A DNA stretch of 64,000 nt from NCBI RefSeq assembly GCF_030816615.1, contig NZ_JAUSYD010000001.1:2418001-2482000 (forward strand). Reading direction: 5' to 3'. A program made the position numbers and the translations under genes. The notes beneath the pieces are model-generated. The model saw only the letters and a list, made by a program, of their open reading frames with translations. It was not told where the DNA came from and did not search any database. Positions 9,232 through 15,673 of the stretch are shown here, in pieces. Numbering within the stretch: position 1 is the first letter of the stretch; every line of letters begins with the position of its first letter. This DNA comes from Streptomyces sp. B1I3. Its GTDB lineage: Bacteria; Actinomycetota; Actinomycetes; Streptomycetales; Streptomycetaceae.

Positions 9232-9645
9232 AGGTGAGGGTGGTTCGCTCCTCGCTCGCCCGGCCTGCGAGTCGGGCCCCTCCCTGGCTCTCCTCGGTGA
9301 GGATGACGCCATCAGGCCTCACGGGCGTGTCTTCCTCCTGCTCGCCCTCCCTGGACCGAGCCGGGCTCCCCTGCCCGCGCTCCCCACACCTCGCCTCGGC
9401 CTCGCCGGCCCCGTCGCTGATCGGCGAGGCGGGGGTGACGCACACAGACTTCCCCCTCTGTCTCCTTCGCGTTCGTCGCGGCTCGCCGGATCTGGACAGA
9501 GGGGGATCGCTCGTCCGCCCCACGCGCGCGGGGGCGGAACGGCCCTGGGTTGCCTACTCCGGTAGGCGGCTCGGGGCCTCTTCTTGGACCTCACCAGTGA
9601 TGACAAGTAACAACAGCCTCGCCCGAGGCAGGAAGGAGGCCCTTC
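9232..9645. promoter_or_regulatory. Divergent intergenic region with inverted repeats
   Basis: Separates the left minus-strand pair from the plus-strand HTH operon. It holds a perfect 12-bp inverted repeat, TCCCCCTCTGTC at 9451-9462 and its complement at 9495-9506, with 32 bp between the arms, and a tight hairpin GCCTAC-TCCG-GTAGGC at 9552-9567 some 80 bp before the first HTH gene. These could be operators for the HTH proteins or leader structures. I see no convincing open frame here. Confidence 0.5.
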
Positions 9646-9834
9646 GTGTTCCAGATCGAAGGCACCAACTACATGACCGTCCGGGAGACAGCACGTCGCC
9701 TCGGACTCCACCCCGGCAGCGTCCGCAACTGGCGAGCCAACGGCGTCGAGCCCATCGAGAGCGTCAAGCTCGGGGCGTCCGTGCTGTACCGAGTGCAGGA
9801 CGTCGAGCGCCTCGCTGTGGAGCGTGGCCGGTGA
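9646..9834 (+). CDS. MerR-type helix-turn-helix protein (excisionase-like)
   Basis: 62 residues with a compact winged HTH: YMTVRETARRLGLHPGSVRN, WRANGVEPIESVKLGASVLY, RVQDVERLA. This is the layout of small excisionase/MerR-type DNA-binding proteins. Start GTG at 9646, preceded by AAGGAGG at 9633-9639. It overlaps the next gene in a GTGA arrangement. Likely role: transcriptional control or recombination directionality for the integrase; the sequence cannot decide which. Confidence 0.8.
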   Translation: MFQIEGTNYMTVRETARRLGLHPGSVRNWRANGVEPIESVKLGASVLYRVQDVERLAVERGR

Positions 9835-10109
9835 CCGACGAACACGACTACTGGACAGTCAGGGACACCGCCGCCTACCTCGTCGGATGCCACCAGAGCT
9901 GGCTTCGAGAGGACTTCGGAGTCAACAAGGAGTTCTGGAGACCGCTCTTCGCCACCGACCCGGATGGTGGCTGCCTGATCGACGTCACCGCGCTTGCGGA
10001 CATCGTGACCCGCGATCCCGAGCGGATGTCCTGGCCGAAGACTCGGGCACCAGGCTCCACTCGCTCGGCCAAGCGTCGCCGTAAGCGTGAGCGGGAGGCT
10101 GGCCGATGA
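9831..10109 (+). CDS. Helix-turn-helix-like protein, second of three
   Basis: 92 residues beginning VTDEHDYWTVRDTAAYLVGC, another HTH-like start (WTVRDTAAYLVGCHQSWLRE) followed by a domain ending in a very basic tail (SAKRRRKREREAGR) suited to nucleic-acid contact. GTG at 9831 overlaps the preceding stop by 4 nt, and its own stop overlaps the next ATG by 4 nt, so the three genes are translationally coupled. Confidence 0.75.
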   Translation: MTDEHDYWTVRDTAAYLVGCHQSWLREDFGVNKEFWRPLFATDPDGGCLIDVTALADIVTRDPERMSWPKTRAPGSTRSAKRRRKREREAGR

Positions 10110-10297
10110 GCTACTTCGTCACTCTCGATCAGGCCGCCGTGCGCCTGGGAGTGCACCCGAGGGCGCTACTCCGCGCTCTCAAGCGCCCCGGCACGGACTT
10201 CCCGTATCTGACCATCCGGCGCCGCGTGTACATCGATCCTGACGACATGCAGCGCCTCGCCGACGAGTACGCCCCGCCCCTCACAGAGCAGGACTGA
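10106..10297 (+). CDS. Helix-turn-helix protein, third of three
   Basis: 63 residues: VTLDQAAVRLGVHPRALLRA then LKRPGTDFPYLTIRRRVYID and PDDMQRLADEY. This is a DNA-binding fold of the same excisionase/MerR-like kind as the gene at 9646. ATG at 10106 overlaps the previous stop (ATGA). Having three related small DNA binders in one operon suggests combined operator binding or a recombination directionality complex. Confidence 0.78.
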   Translation: MSYFVTLDQAAVRLGVHPRALLRALKRPGTDFPYLTIRRRVYIDPDDMQRLADEYAPPLTEQD

Positions 10298-10470
10298 AGG
10301 CCTCTCTCGCAGCCCTCCCGCCCCTCTGGTCACCGATGGCTGTAGGGGCGTTCTCATGCCCGCACGCAGCCTCTCAGCGCCGTCTCGCCTGACGGCCGGC
10401 TCGCGCACGTGGGCGCTCACCAAACCCCATGACCGGCACGTATCCCGTGCCAGAACAGGAGACCCAAACA

Positions 10471-11391
10471 GTGGCTACCAAGACCAAGCTCACCACCTAC
10501 GCCGACCAGATCGCCGAGGCTGACGCCATCGCCGCCGACAAGGCAGCGCAGGCGCGCGAGGCGTTCGAGGAGTTCAAGGAGAAGTCCGAACGCCTCGCCG
10601 ACGAAGCCCACGAAGCACGGGCGAAGCTGACGTGGATGCAAGGCCGCTTCCGCGTCGGGGACGAGACGGTCTCCGTCGAGGAGTACGCCATCGCCAAGGC
10701 TCGCCATGAGCGGGCAGAGCTCCTTGCGGCACTCGGCGAGCTGAACGACCGCACTGGCGAGAACTCCTCGGATCGACGCATCAAGGCGGCCGAGCGGGCG
10801 CTTCCTGCGATGGAATCCAAGCTCGCCCGAGTCGTCGCCGAGGCCCTGCGGGCACCCCTCCGAGGGATCACCATCTACGCCACGTTCGGCGACGTGCCCG
10901 CCCCCGAAGAGTCGGACCTTCCCGTTGCCGTCGTCTCCCAGAGCAAGCCGACGAAGAACTACGCGAAGGACGGCGACAGTGACGGCAAGCGCGTCTTCGC
11001 GAACGCCATGAGCCGCTACCTCATCCACGGCGAAGTGAAGGTGACCCTCTTCAAACTCCCTGTCCATCGGGAGCTCGCAGGCAAGCAGATCGCCGACGCG
11101 CTCAGGAAGCATGGCATCGAGGTCACCCCCGGCGCCGGGCTCGACCACAGCCACCCCATGACGGCGGCCCGCAACGGCTACGAGGTGCAGGAGCTGCGTG
11201 TCATGGTCGGCAAGGCGCTTGACCCCGACGCCGATCCGGAGCGAGTCGCCGAGGCCGAGGAGCAGATAGCCGAGACCGCGAACCGGGCCGCGGCGCAGAC
11301 CTTCCGGCACATCAACGCGCACTCGCCCGATTGGCAGATGGGGACCGGCTTCGAGGAGCACGGGGCCCGCGACTACGCGCGCACCCTCTGA
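10471..11391 (+). CDS. Coiled-coil protein of unknown function
   Basis: 306 residues. The N-terminal 130 residues are strongly helical and charged (YADQIAEADAIAADKAAQAR; EAFEEFKEKSERLADEAHEA), a probable coiled coil. The C-terminal half is more globular and ends HINAHSPDWQMGTGFEEHG. No family recognised. Start taken as GTG at 10471, because AGGAGA at 10457-10462 is correctly spaced for it, whereas the ATG at 10429 has no ribosome-binding site. It stands alone after the HTH operon. Confidence 0.72.
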   Translation: MATKTKLTTYADQIAEADAIAADKAAQAREAFEEFKEKSERLADEAHEARAKLTWMQGRFRVGDETVSVEEYAIAKARHERAELLAALGELNDRTGENSSDRRIKAAERALPAMESKLARVVAEALRAPLRGITIYATFGDVPAPEESDLPVAVVSQSKPTKNYAKDGDSDGKRVFANAMSRYLIHGEVKVTLFKLPVHRELAGKQIADALRKHGIEVTPGAGLDHSHPMTAARNGYEVQELRVMVGKALDPDADPERVAEAEEQIAETANRAAAQTFRHINAHSPDWQMGTGFEEHGARDYARTL

Positions 11392-11605
11392 TGGCCCGCT
11401 GAGTGTCGCCCCCGAGTGGTCCGCGCCGGGGGCGGTGCTGAGCAATCCGATCAAGGACTGTCACACAGGAGGCACCCCGCACAACAGTCGTCGCTCTCAT
11501 CGCCTACATCGCCGCTCTCGTCACGCTCGTACGCACAACCGTCGATCTGCTCGTCACACCGGGAGCACCGGCACGTAAGACCGACTGACCAAGCTCGACC
11601 AACAC

Positions 11606-11640
11606 AGAGGCGCTCCCGCCACACAGGGGGCGCCTCTTTG
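11606..11640 (+). terminator. Rho-independent terminator
   Basis: AGAGGCGCTCCC (11606-11617) pairs with GGGGGCGCCTCT (11626-11637) around an 8-nt loop, followed by TTTG. It closes the transcript that includes the coiled-coil gene and precedes the next ribosome-binding site by only 10 bp. Confidence 0.75.
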
Positions 11641-11667
11641 TCATGCCCCCAGGAGGAACCCACCAGC

Positions 11668-11880
11668 ATGAGTAGGACAACGATCTCCGTCCGCCACACC
11701 GACGTCACACGCGAGCAGCTCGCAGAGATCCAGCGCATGACCGGCAGTATGACGACAGCCGAGGTACTCACACAGGCGCTCGACCTCTACCTGTTCTTAC
11801 TTGAAAATGCCCGCCGGAACGCCCCTTGTGGCGACTGGTCACACGCGCGTCCGACCGATGCGAGGGGGTGTCACGCATGA
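11668..11880 (+). CDS. Small ribbon-helix-helix-like protein with a TTA codon
   Basis: 70 residues: SRTTISVRHTDVTREQLAEI, then QRMTGSMTTAEVLTQALDLY and a cysteine- and histidine-containing tail. The short strand followed by two helices resembles a ribbon-helix-helix DNA-binding or antitoxin fold, but the match is loose. AGGAGGA at 11651-11657 sets the start. Leu codon 44 (11797-11799) is TTA, read in Streptomyces only by the bldA tRNA, so translation may depend on developmental stage. The stop overlaps the next gene's ATG. Confidence 0.65.
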   Translation: MSRTTISVRHTDVTREQLAEIQRMTGSMTTAEVLTQALDLYLFLLENARRNAPCGDWSHARPTDARGCHA

Positions 11881-12116
11881 GCCGTAAGACGTACCTCGAC
11901 GTCCGTAAGACAACGGCGCCCGAGCTGTCACACCTGCCAGTCGGCACCATCGTCGAGTTGCCGGTAGGCACCGGCCGACTCCTCTTCCGTCACACAGCCG
12001 ACGGGCGTTACTGCCCCGTCTCCGGCTCGGGCATACCGGTTTGGCTGCTCGTCGAGGTGGCCGAGACGCTGGTGCCGCCGTCACTGTCCGCTCAGTCGGC
12101 CGTCGACCGAGGGTGA
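11877..12116 (+). CDS. Hypothetical protein, 79 aa
   Basis: Starts MSRKTYLDVRKTTAPELSHL and continues PVGTIVELPVGTGRLLFRHT; short, beta-rich pattern, no recognised domain. The ATG at 11877 overlaps the preceding stop (ATGA), which fixes the start and couples it to the TTA-containing gene. Converges with the next gene, leaving 4 bp between the stops. Confidence 0.65.
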   Translation: MSRKTYLDVRKTTAPELSHLPVGTIVELPVGTGRLLFRHTADGRYCPVSGSGIPVWLLVEVAETLVPPSLSAQSAVDRG

Positions 12117-12120
12117 CCGA

Positions 12121-12333
12121 TCACCAGGGGACGTGATCCCACGTCACCTGGTAGCAGTACCCATCCCGCTGCATCATCTGGTAGTAGTCGTAACCCTGGT
12201 CCACGTCGTCGAACTCCTTGACGTGCACGTGATCCTTGCCGGTCTCGACGTGCTTCCACGTCACCCGGTACGTGACCGGGACTCCGTCGATCTCCCATCT
12301 GCGGGTCACAGGGTTCATCTTCTTCTCTGCCAT
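12121..12333 (-). CDS. Hypothetical protein, 70 aa
   Basis: Reads MAEKKMNPVTRRWEIDGVPV, then TYRVTWKHVETGKDHVHVKE and a tyrosine-rich stretch (QGYDYYQMMQRDGYCYQVTW). Alternating polar and aromatic residues suggest a small beta-rich protein. Start at 12333 is supported by a purine-rich GAGGGGGGG just upstream. No family recognised. Confidence 0.6.
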   Translation of the reverse strand: MAEKKMNPVTRRWEIDGVPVTYRVTWKHVETGKDHVHVKEFDDVDQGYDYYQMMQRDGYCYQVTWDHVPW

Positions 12334-12423
12334 GGCCCCCCCCTCGGGCTGGTCTACGGGTTGAGCGTCAGGACCGTCGCTCAACGCAGTCAGGGCCCGG
12401 CCGTAGCCGAACCCTGACCTCTC

Positions 12424-12543
12424 TTACTTCTGGTCGCTCACACGGCATGCACGCCGCGCGTCATTGAGACGCACCACCTCGTTCACACAGCGAACGACGT
12501 AGTACAGGACCTGAATCCACGTCTCTACATCATCAACAACCAT
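12424..12543 (-). CDS. Possible 39-residue hydrophobic peptide
   Basis: Reads MVVDDVETWIQVLYYVVRCV and then NEVVRLNDARRACRVSDQK. It has a single amphipathic or membrane-associating helix with a basic end. Upstream is GGGGTG about 9 nt before the ATG, a modest ribosome-binding site. It lies 90 bp before the next minus-strand gene and could share its transcript. Small size makes the call tentative. Confidence 0.35.
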   Translation of the reverse strand: MVVDDVETWIQVLYYVVRCVNEVVRLNDARRACRVSDQK

Positions 12544-12944
12544 TTGAGTCACCCCGAGTGCTCAGCACTCCCGTGGAGGGAGCGCAGAGACTCAACCGCT
12601 GGAAGCGGCCCCGCCCGGGGATGTGGGCAGGGAGTGCGTTGTGTACCCCTTCAGGCTTGAGAACGTCGCTGCGAGCCCTGCGGTTCCGGGCCGAACGACT
12701 GAAGTTGACCGAACATTAGTTCCTCGTGTATTGATCTCTTCCCGCTCCTTTGAAGAGCGAGCACCGTAGCTCCCGCCGTTCAGCGACGGTAGAGCTGGCC
12801 ACTCCGAGAGAGGCCGCCATCCCAAGGGGCTGGCAGGGGAAGCCGACAGCACCCCGAGCGCGAGCGGTACGCGCGATCTCCCATCCACACGCCGAGGCGT
12901 AGCTGTGCGCTGCCCTCGGCCTCCCTGAAGGAGGTCGCACACTC
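12544..12944 (+). promoter_or_regulatory. Leader and promoter region of the winged-helix gene pair
   Basis: About 400 bp without a credible gene. A vegetative-type promoter candidate is TTGACC at 12705-12710 and TATTGA at 12729-12734 with an 18-bp spacer, pointing toward the gene at 12945. The roughly 210-nt leader that follows contains several short inverted repeats. On the other strand the region would also carry the promoter for the minus-strand pair ending at 12121. Confidence 0.4.
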
Positions 12945-13166
12945 GTGCCCAAGACCAACCCCGCCGCCCCTTCCTGGGTCGGCCATACGTCCCGCTACCT
13001 CACGCTCCCCGCGAGCGAGCCGTTCCGGCTCTCCCCTCGGAAGCTGGCCCGGAAGTGCTCCCTCCCCGGAGCCGAGTTCGAGTCTGGGCTTCGCTCACTG
13101 CAAGAGGAGGGCTTCCTCCGGCGCCTCGGTTACGACACCTGGCAGCTCTCCCGGCCGGTGCGGTAG
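12945..13166 (+). CDS. Small winged-helix-like protein
   Basis: 73 residues. The pattern RLSPRKLARKCSLPGAEFES then GLRSLQEEGFLRRLGYDTWQ is that of a winged helix (helix, recognition helix, strand, wing). GAAGGAGGTC ends about 10 nt before the GTG at 12945. Only 3 bp separate it from the next gene, so they form an operon. Probably an accessory to replication or copy control. Confidence 0.68.
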   Translation: MPKTNPAAPSWVGHTSRYLTLPASEPFRLSPRKLARKCSLPGAEFESGLRSLQEEGFLRRLGYDTWQLSRPVR

Positions 13167-13169
13167 TCG

Positions 13170-13601
13170 ATGCTGGAAGACCTGTTCCCCAAGATCGAGG
13201 AGAGTCGAGCCAAGCTGCGGAAGCGCGGATACGCCCTGGCGGCCGAGCACTACCCCCCGGCCGGTCAGGCTGCCCAGTGGTACGCCGACGTGATCCAGTG
13301 CGTTCCTCGCAGCGGCCAACTGGTGGCGAAGCAGCTTGCCCGGCTCTGCGGCCAGGACTCCCTAGTGACCGTGCCGTGGCGCTCCCTGGCGGACGCCGTG
13401 GGCGTCCGGGACAGCGCCGGTCGAGAACGCGCGTACACCGAGCGAGGCGTTCAGGTGCTCATCGAGGCCGGGTGGCTGACGGTCGAGACGATCGGCCTCA
13501 AGCGCGGTGCGAAGACGACATTCAGTCTGGAACCCGGAGAGCGAGCCACGGAGTGGCTGGGCTGGATCGACGCTGACGACTGGCTCGACGAGGCCGCCTG
13601 A
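13170..13601 (+). CDS. Winged-helix DNA-binding protein, candidate replication initiator
   Basis: 143 residues. After an N-terminal helix (LFPKIEESRAKLRKRGYALA) comes a winged-helix section typical of actinobacterial plasmid and phage replication-module proteins: VTVPWRSLADAVGVRDSAGR, ERAYTERGVQVLIEAGWLTV, GAKTTFSLEP. No helicase or primase motif is present. Three iteron-like repeats begin 9 bp after its stop, the arrangement of a Rep gene with its origin, so a role as iteron-binding initiator or replication regulator is a reasonable inference. No experiment or named family supports it further. Confidence 0.68.
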   Translation: MLEDLFPKIEESRAKLRKRGYALAAEHYPPAGQAAQWYADVIQCVPRSGQLVAKQLARLCGQDSLVTVPWRSLADAVGVRDSAGRERAYTERGVQVLIEAGWLTVETIGLKRGAKTTFSLEPGERATEWLGWIDADDWLDEAA

Positions 13602-13610
13602 CCCCGCTCG

Positions 13611-13710
13611 AACTTTTGGCCAGAGTAAAAGCCCGGTCCTGCTGAGAAGTTTTGGCCAGAGTAGGAGCCCCTCGTGCGTCGAGGACTTTTGGCCAGGACA
13701 GGAAGCCTCG
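13611..13710 (+). repeat. Three iteron-like direct repeats
   Basis: The core TTTTGGCCAG occurs at 13614-13623, 13650-13659 and 13687-13696, with 36- and 37-bp periods. The first two copies extend to TTTTGGCCAGAGTA followed by RRAGCC; the third is TTTTGGCCAGGACAGGAAGCC with small changes. The repeats follow the winged-helix gene directly. Regular spacing close to 3.5 helical turns suggests protein binding on alternating faces; candidate origin iterons or operator. Confidence 0.8.
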
Positions 13711-13733
13711 AAGGTCAGAGCACGGTCGTGCTC

Positions 13734-14075
13734 GGCTCCTGGCGGAGCCTCCGCGCGTACCGACGTTGTCACGCTCTTGAGTAAGTGGCTCTGCGTTCTG
13801 GGCCGCGTACGCGGCCACAGCCCGGAGACTGCAACGGCGAGAGTAAGCAGTAAGTAGCTCTTGCTCGATGGGCGCCGTAGGCGCCACAAGCCGAAGACCC
13901 CTTACTCACTGGGGGCCGTAGGCCCCACTTCCCGAAGACGCCTTGCGCTCTTCGAGGACTGCCGCCAGTCGGCTCCTGGCGGAGCCTCTGGCTCGCAGTG
14001 CACCACCTGCACCCCTTCGCCGCCGCGTACTCCTCGTACGCCGCTGCGCCATGCTCAGCGCCGCCGACAGGCGGC
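13734..14075. repeat. Array of seven short GC-rich hairpins with phased flanking motifs
   Basis: Perfect small inverted repeats lie at 13734-13749, 13801-13816, 13871-13885, 13912-13926, 13971-13986, 14025-14041 and 14060-14075. Stems are 6-7 bp with short central loops (TGGC, TA, GTA, GTA, TGGC, TCCTC, GACA). Stem sequences differ between copies but pairing is kept. Copies two to four are each followed, starting exactly 6 nt after the hairpin ends, by CCGRAGAC (13822, 13891, 13932). AGTAAGTRGCTCT occurs at 13780 and 13849, 21-22 nt before hairpins two and three. No open frame explains this 500-bp stretch. Confidence 0.8.
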
Positions 14076-14100
14076 CATACCCAAGGAGATAACCCACCCC

Positions 14101-14565
14101 ATGAATGACTACTCCCCGATCGTCACCACCGATGGCCGCAAGCTGTGCGGCATCGAGTCGTGCGGCCGTGCGCACCGTGTGCGCGGCCTCTGCCTGGCGC
14201 ACGGTCAGCGTGTCCGCGTGCACGGCGATCCGCAGGCCGACAAGCCGTTGCGCTTCCATTCCTCGCGTCCCTGGAAGGGCGACGACGTCTCGTACATCGG
14301 TGCCCACAACCGCGTGACTCGCGAGCACGGCAAGGCTGCCGAGTGGAAGTGCGCTTGCGGCTGCGGCCGACAGGCCACCGACTGGGCGTACCTCGGGACC
14401 GACCCGGCGGCGAAAGTCGACGAGACCGGCCGCCTGTACTCCGTCAGCCCAGACCACTACGCGCCCTTGGCGAAGACGTGCCACCGCGGCTTCGACACCT
14501 GGCAGGCGCAGCGCCGTACTGGCATCCCTCTGTCCCTCGTCATCACGGAGGCGATGGCCGCGTGA
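14101..14565 (+). CDS. Phage-type zinc-binding protein, HNH-like
   Basis: 154 residues. An N-terminal zinc-knuckle-like part (CGIESCGRAHRVRGLCLAHG) is followed by a pattern common in actinophage and Streptomyces element proteins: YIGAHNRVTREHGKA, CACGCGRQATDWAY, then SPDHYAPLAKTCHRGFD, resembling a degenerate HNH endonuclease core. Nuclease activity is uncertain because the first catalytic His is not in an obvious HH/HN position. ATG at 14101 follows AAGGAGA at 14082-14088. Overlaps the next gene (GTGA). Confidence 0.72.
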   Translation: MNDYSPIVTTDGRKLCGIESCGRAHRVRGLCLAHGQRVRVHGDPQADKPLRFHSSRPWKGDDVSYIGAHNRVTREHGKAAEWKCACGCGRQATDWAYLGTDPAAKVDETGRLYSVSPDHYAPLAKTCHRGFDTWQAQRRTGIPLSLVITEAMAA

Positions 14566-14834
14566 GCCGACCGAGCCAAGCGGAACTCGACCGCCGATGG
14601 AACGAGGGACTCTGTGCCCGATGCCTGGAGCCGTTCGAGCCCCGGCCCGTGGACCATGTCTACTGCTCTCGGCTCTGCCGACAGCGCGACGAACGAGAAG
14701 GCGAGCGGCCCGAGGCTGGCCACTGTGGCGCCTGCGGCGCCTCCCTAGAAGGGCGTCGAGCGGATGCCCGATGGTGCTCGGACGCCTGCCGGATGCGGGC
14801 GCAGCGTGCGGGTAAGGGGACGTCGCCCCCCTGA
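14562..14834 (+). CDS. Double zinc-finger protein
   Basis: 90 residues with two similar Cys4 units: CARCLEPFEPR ... YCSRLCRQR and CGACGASLEGR ... WCSDACRMRAQ. These C-x2-C ... C-x3-C ribbons suggest nucleic-acid or protein binding. GTG at 14562 overlaps the previous stop by 4 nt, so the two zinc proteins are co-translated. Function unknown. Confidence 0.72.
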   Translation: MSRPSQAELDRRWNEGLCARCLEPFEPRPVDHVYCSRLCRQRDEREGERPEAGHCGACGASLEGRRADARWCSDACRMRAQRAGKGTSPP

Positions 14835-14838
14835 GAGA

Positions 14839-14857
14839 CCCCCTCGATTTCGGGGGT
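14839..14857 (+). terminator. Short G/C hairpin after the zinc-finger gene
   Basis: CCCCC and GGGGG pair around a small TC-rich loop (sequence CCCCCTCGATTTCGGGGG) directly after the stop at 14834. The T-tract is absent, so this is a weak candidate. Confidence 0.4.
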
Positions 14858-14990
14858 GGTGGGTCAGTGCCTGGCTTCAGTCCGAGGCCGGGCGCCCTCA
14901 CCCCTGCGGGTCGGCCGGCTCGGGGGTACTCCCTGATCAAGTACCCAAAATTCAGTACGAGTTGGGCCACCCTGATGACAAACTGGAGAC

Positions 14991-15587
14991 ATGGACGAAC
15001 TGTTTGTAGTCAGGCATGAGCCGACCTGGCGCATCGAGCCCGAGCCGGACACCGAGTACGACAACGGCACGGACGAGAAGACCGTGTACGCCCTCTTCGG
15101 CCTAGCCATCTACAAGGCCAACGTCCTGGAGCACTCCCTCGTCAACCTTCTCGCCTTCACGAAGATCATCACGGCGAGGGAGCAAGGGGAACAGCTCATC
15201 CGCGACCCCTGGACTCAGGGCTTCAAGGACATGATGGGCAAGCTCATCAAGCGCGCGGAGGCGCACACCAGCGCCCACCCGGAGGTCCTCGACGACCTCA
15301 CCAACAGCCTGAAGCGGCGCAACCGCCTGGTTCACAACTTCTGGCGCGAGCGCATCCCGGACATCATCTCCGAGGCTGGCCGAGCCAAGCTGTGCGCGGA
15401 CCTGAAGGCGGACTGCCGGCTCTTCACCCAGACGGATGAACGCTTCAGCGAGCGACTCCTGGACCCCCTCATGGCGGACATGGGTGTCACGCCTGAGACG
15501 ATTGCAGCTCAGTACGCGAAGGAGCGCCGCGAGGCGATGGCGCGCTACGAGACCGAGGCGTTCACGGCCGAGGAAGAGCCCGCCTGA
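14991..15587 (+). CDS. HEPN-like helical protein
   Basis: 198 residues, all-helical by pattern. The segment SLKRRNRLVHNFWRERIPDI carries R-x4-H (RNRLVH), the arrangement of the catalytic motif in HEPN ribonuclease domains, and upstream helices (YALFGLAIYKANVLEHSLVN) resemble the first HEPN helix. HEPN proteins act as RNA-cleaving toxins or defence effectors, often with a partner; the neighbouring gene is a membrane-anchored protein rather than an obvious antitoxin. It has its own upstream gap and probably its own promoter. Nuclease activity is an inference from the motif alone. Confidence 0.7.
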   Translation: MDELFVVRHEPTWRIEPEPDTEYDNGTDEKTVYALFGLAIYKANVLEHSLVNLLAFTKIITAREQGEQLIRDPWTQGFKDMMGKLIKRAEAHTSAHPEVLDDLTNSLKRRNRLVHNFWRERIPDIISEAGRAKLCADLKADCRLFTQTDERFSERLLDPLMADMGVTPETIAAQYAKERREAMARYETEAFTAEEEPA

Positions 15588-15673
15588 CCTACCCGTTCAC
15601 CTCATGCCCTCGGCCGAAGTTGGGGTTGACCAAGCGAGTTACGCACTGTTAATCGGTCATGTAATTTCTGAGC

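Noticed and set aside
9234..9830. Upstream part of the open frame that contains the second HTH gene
   Set aside because: It overlaps the first HTH gene in another frame, has poor codon use, and the GTGA overlap gives a better start at 9831.
13611..13700. CRISPR array
   Set aside because: Only three repeats with short conserved cores and no cas genes; the repeat pattern fits iterons.
13507..13857. Open frames running through the iteron and hairpin region
   Set aside because: Low-complexity products, no ribosome-binding sites, and the repeats are better explained as DNA or RNA structure.
15102..15335. Minus-strand frame opposite the HEPN-like gene
   Set aside because: Shadow frame; the plus-strand product has the better helical pattern and motif.
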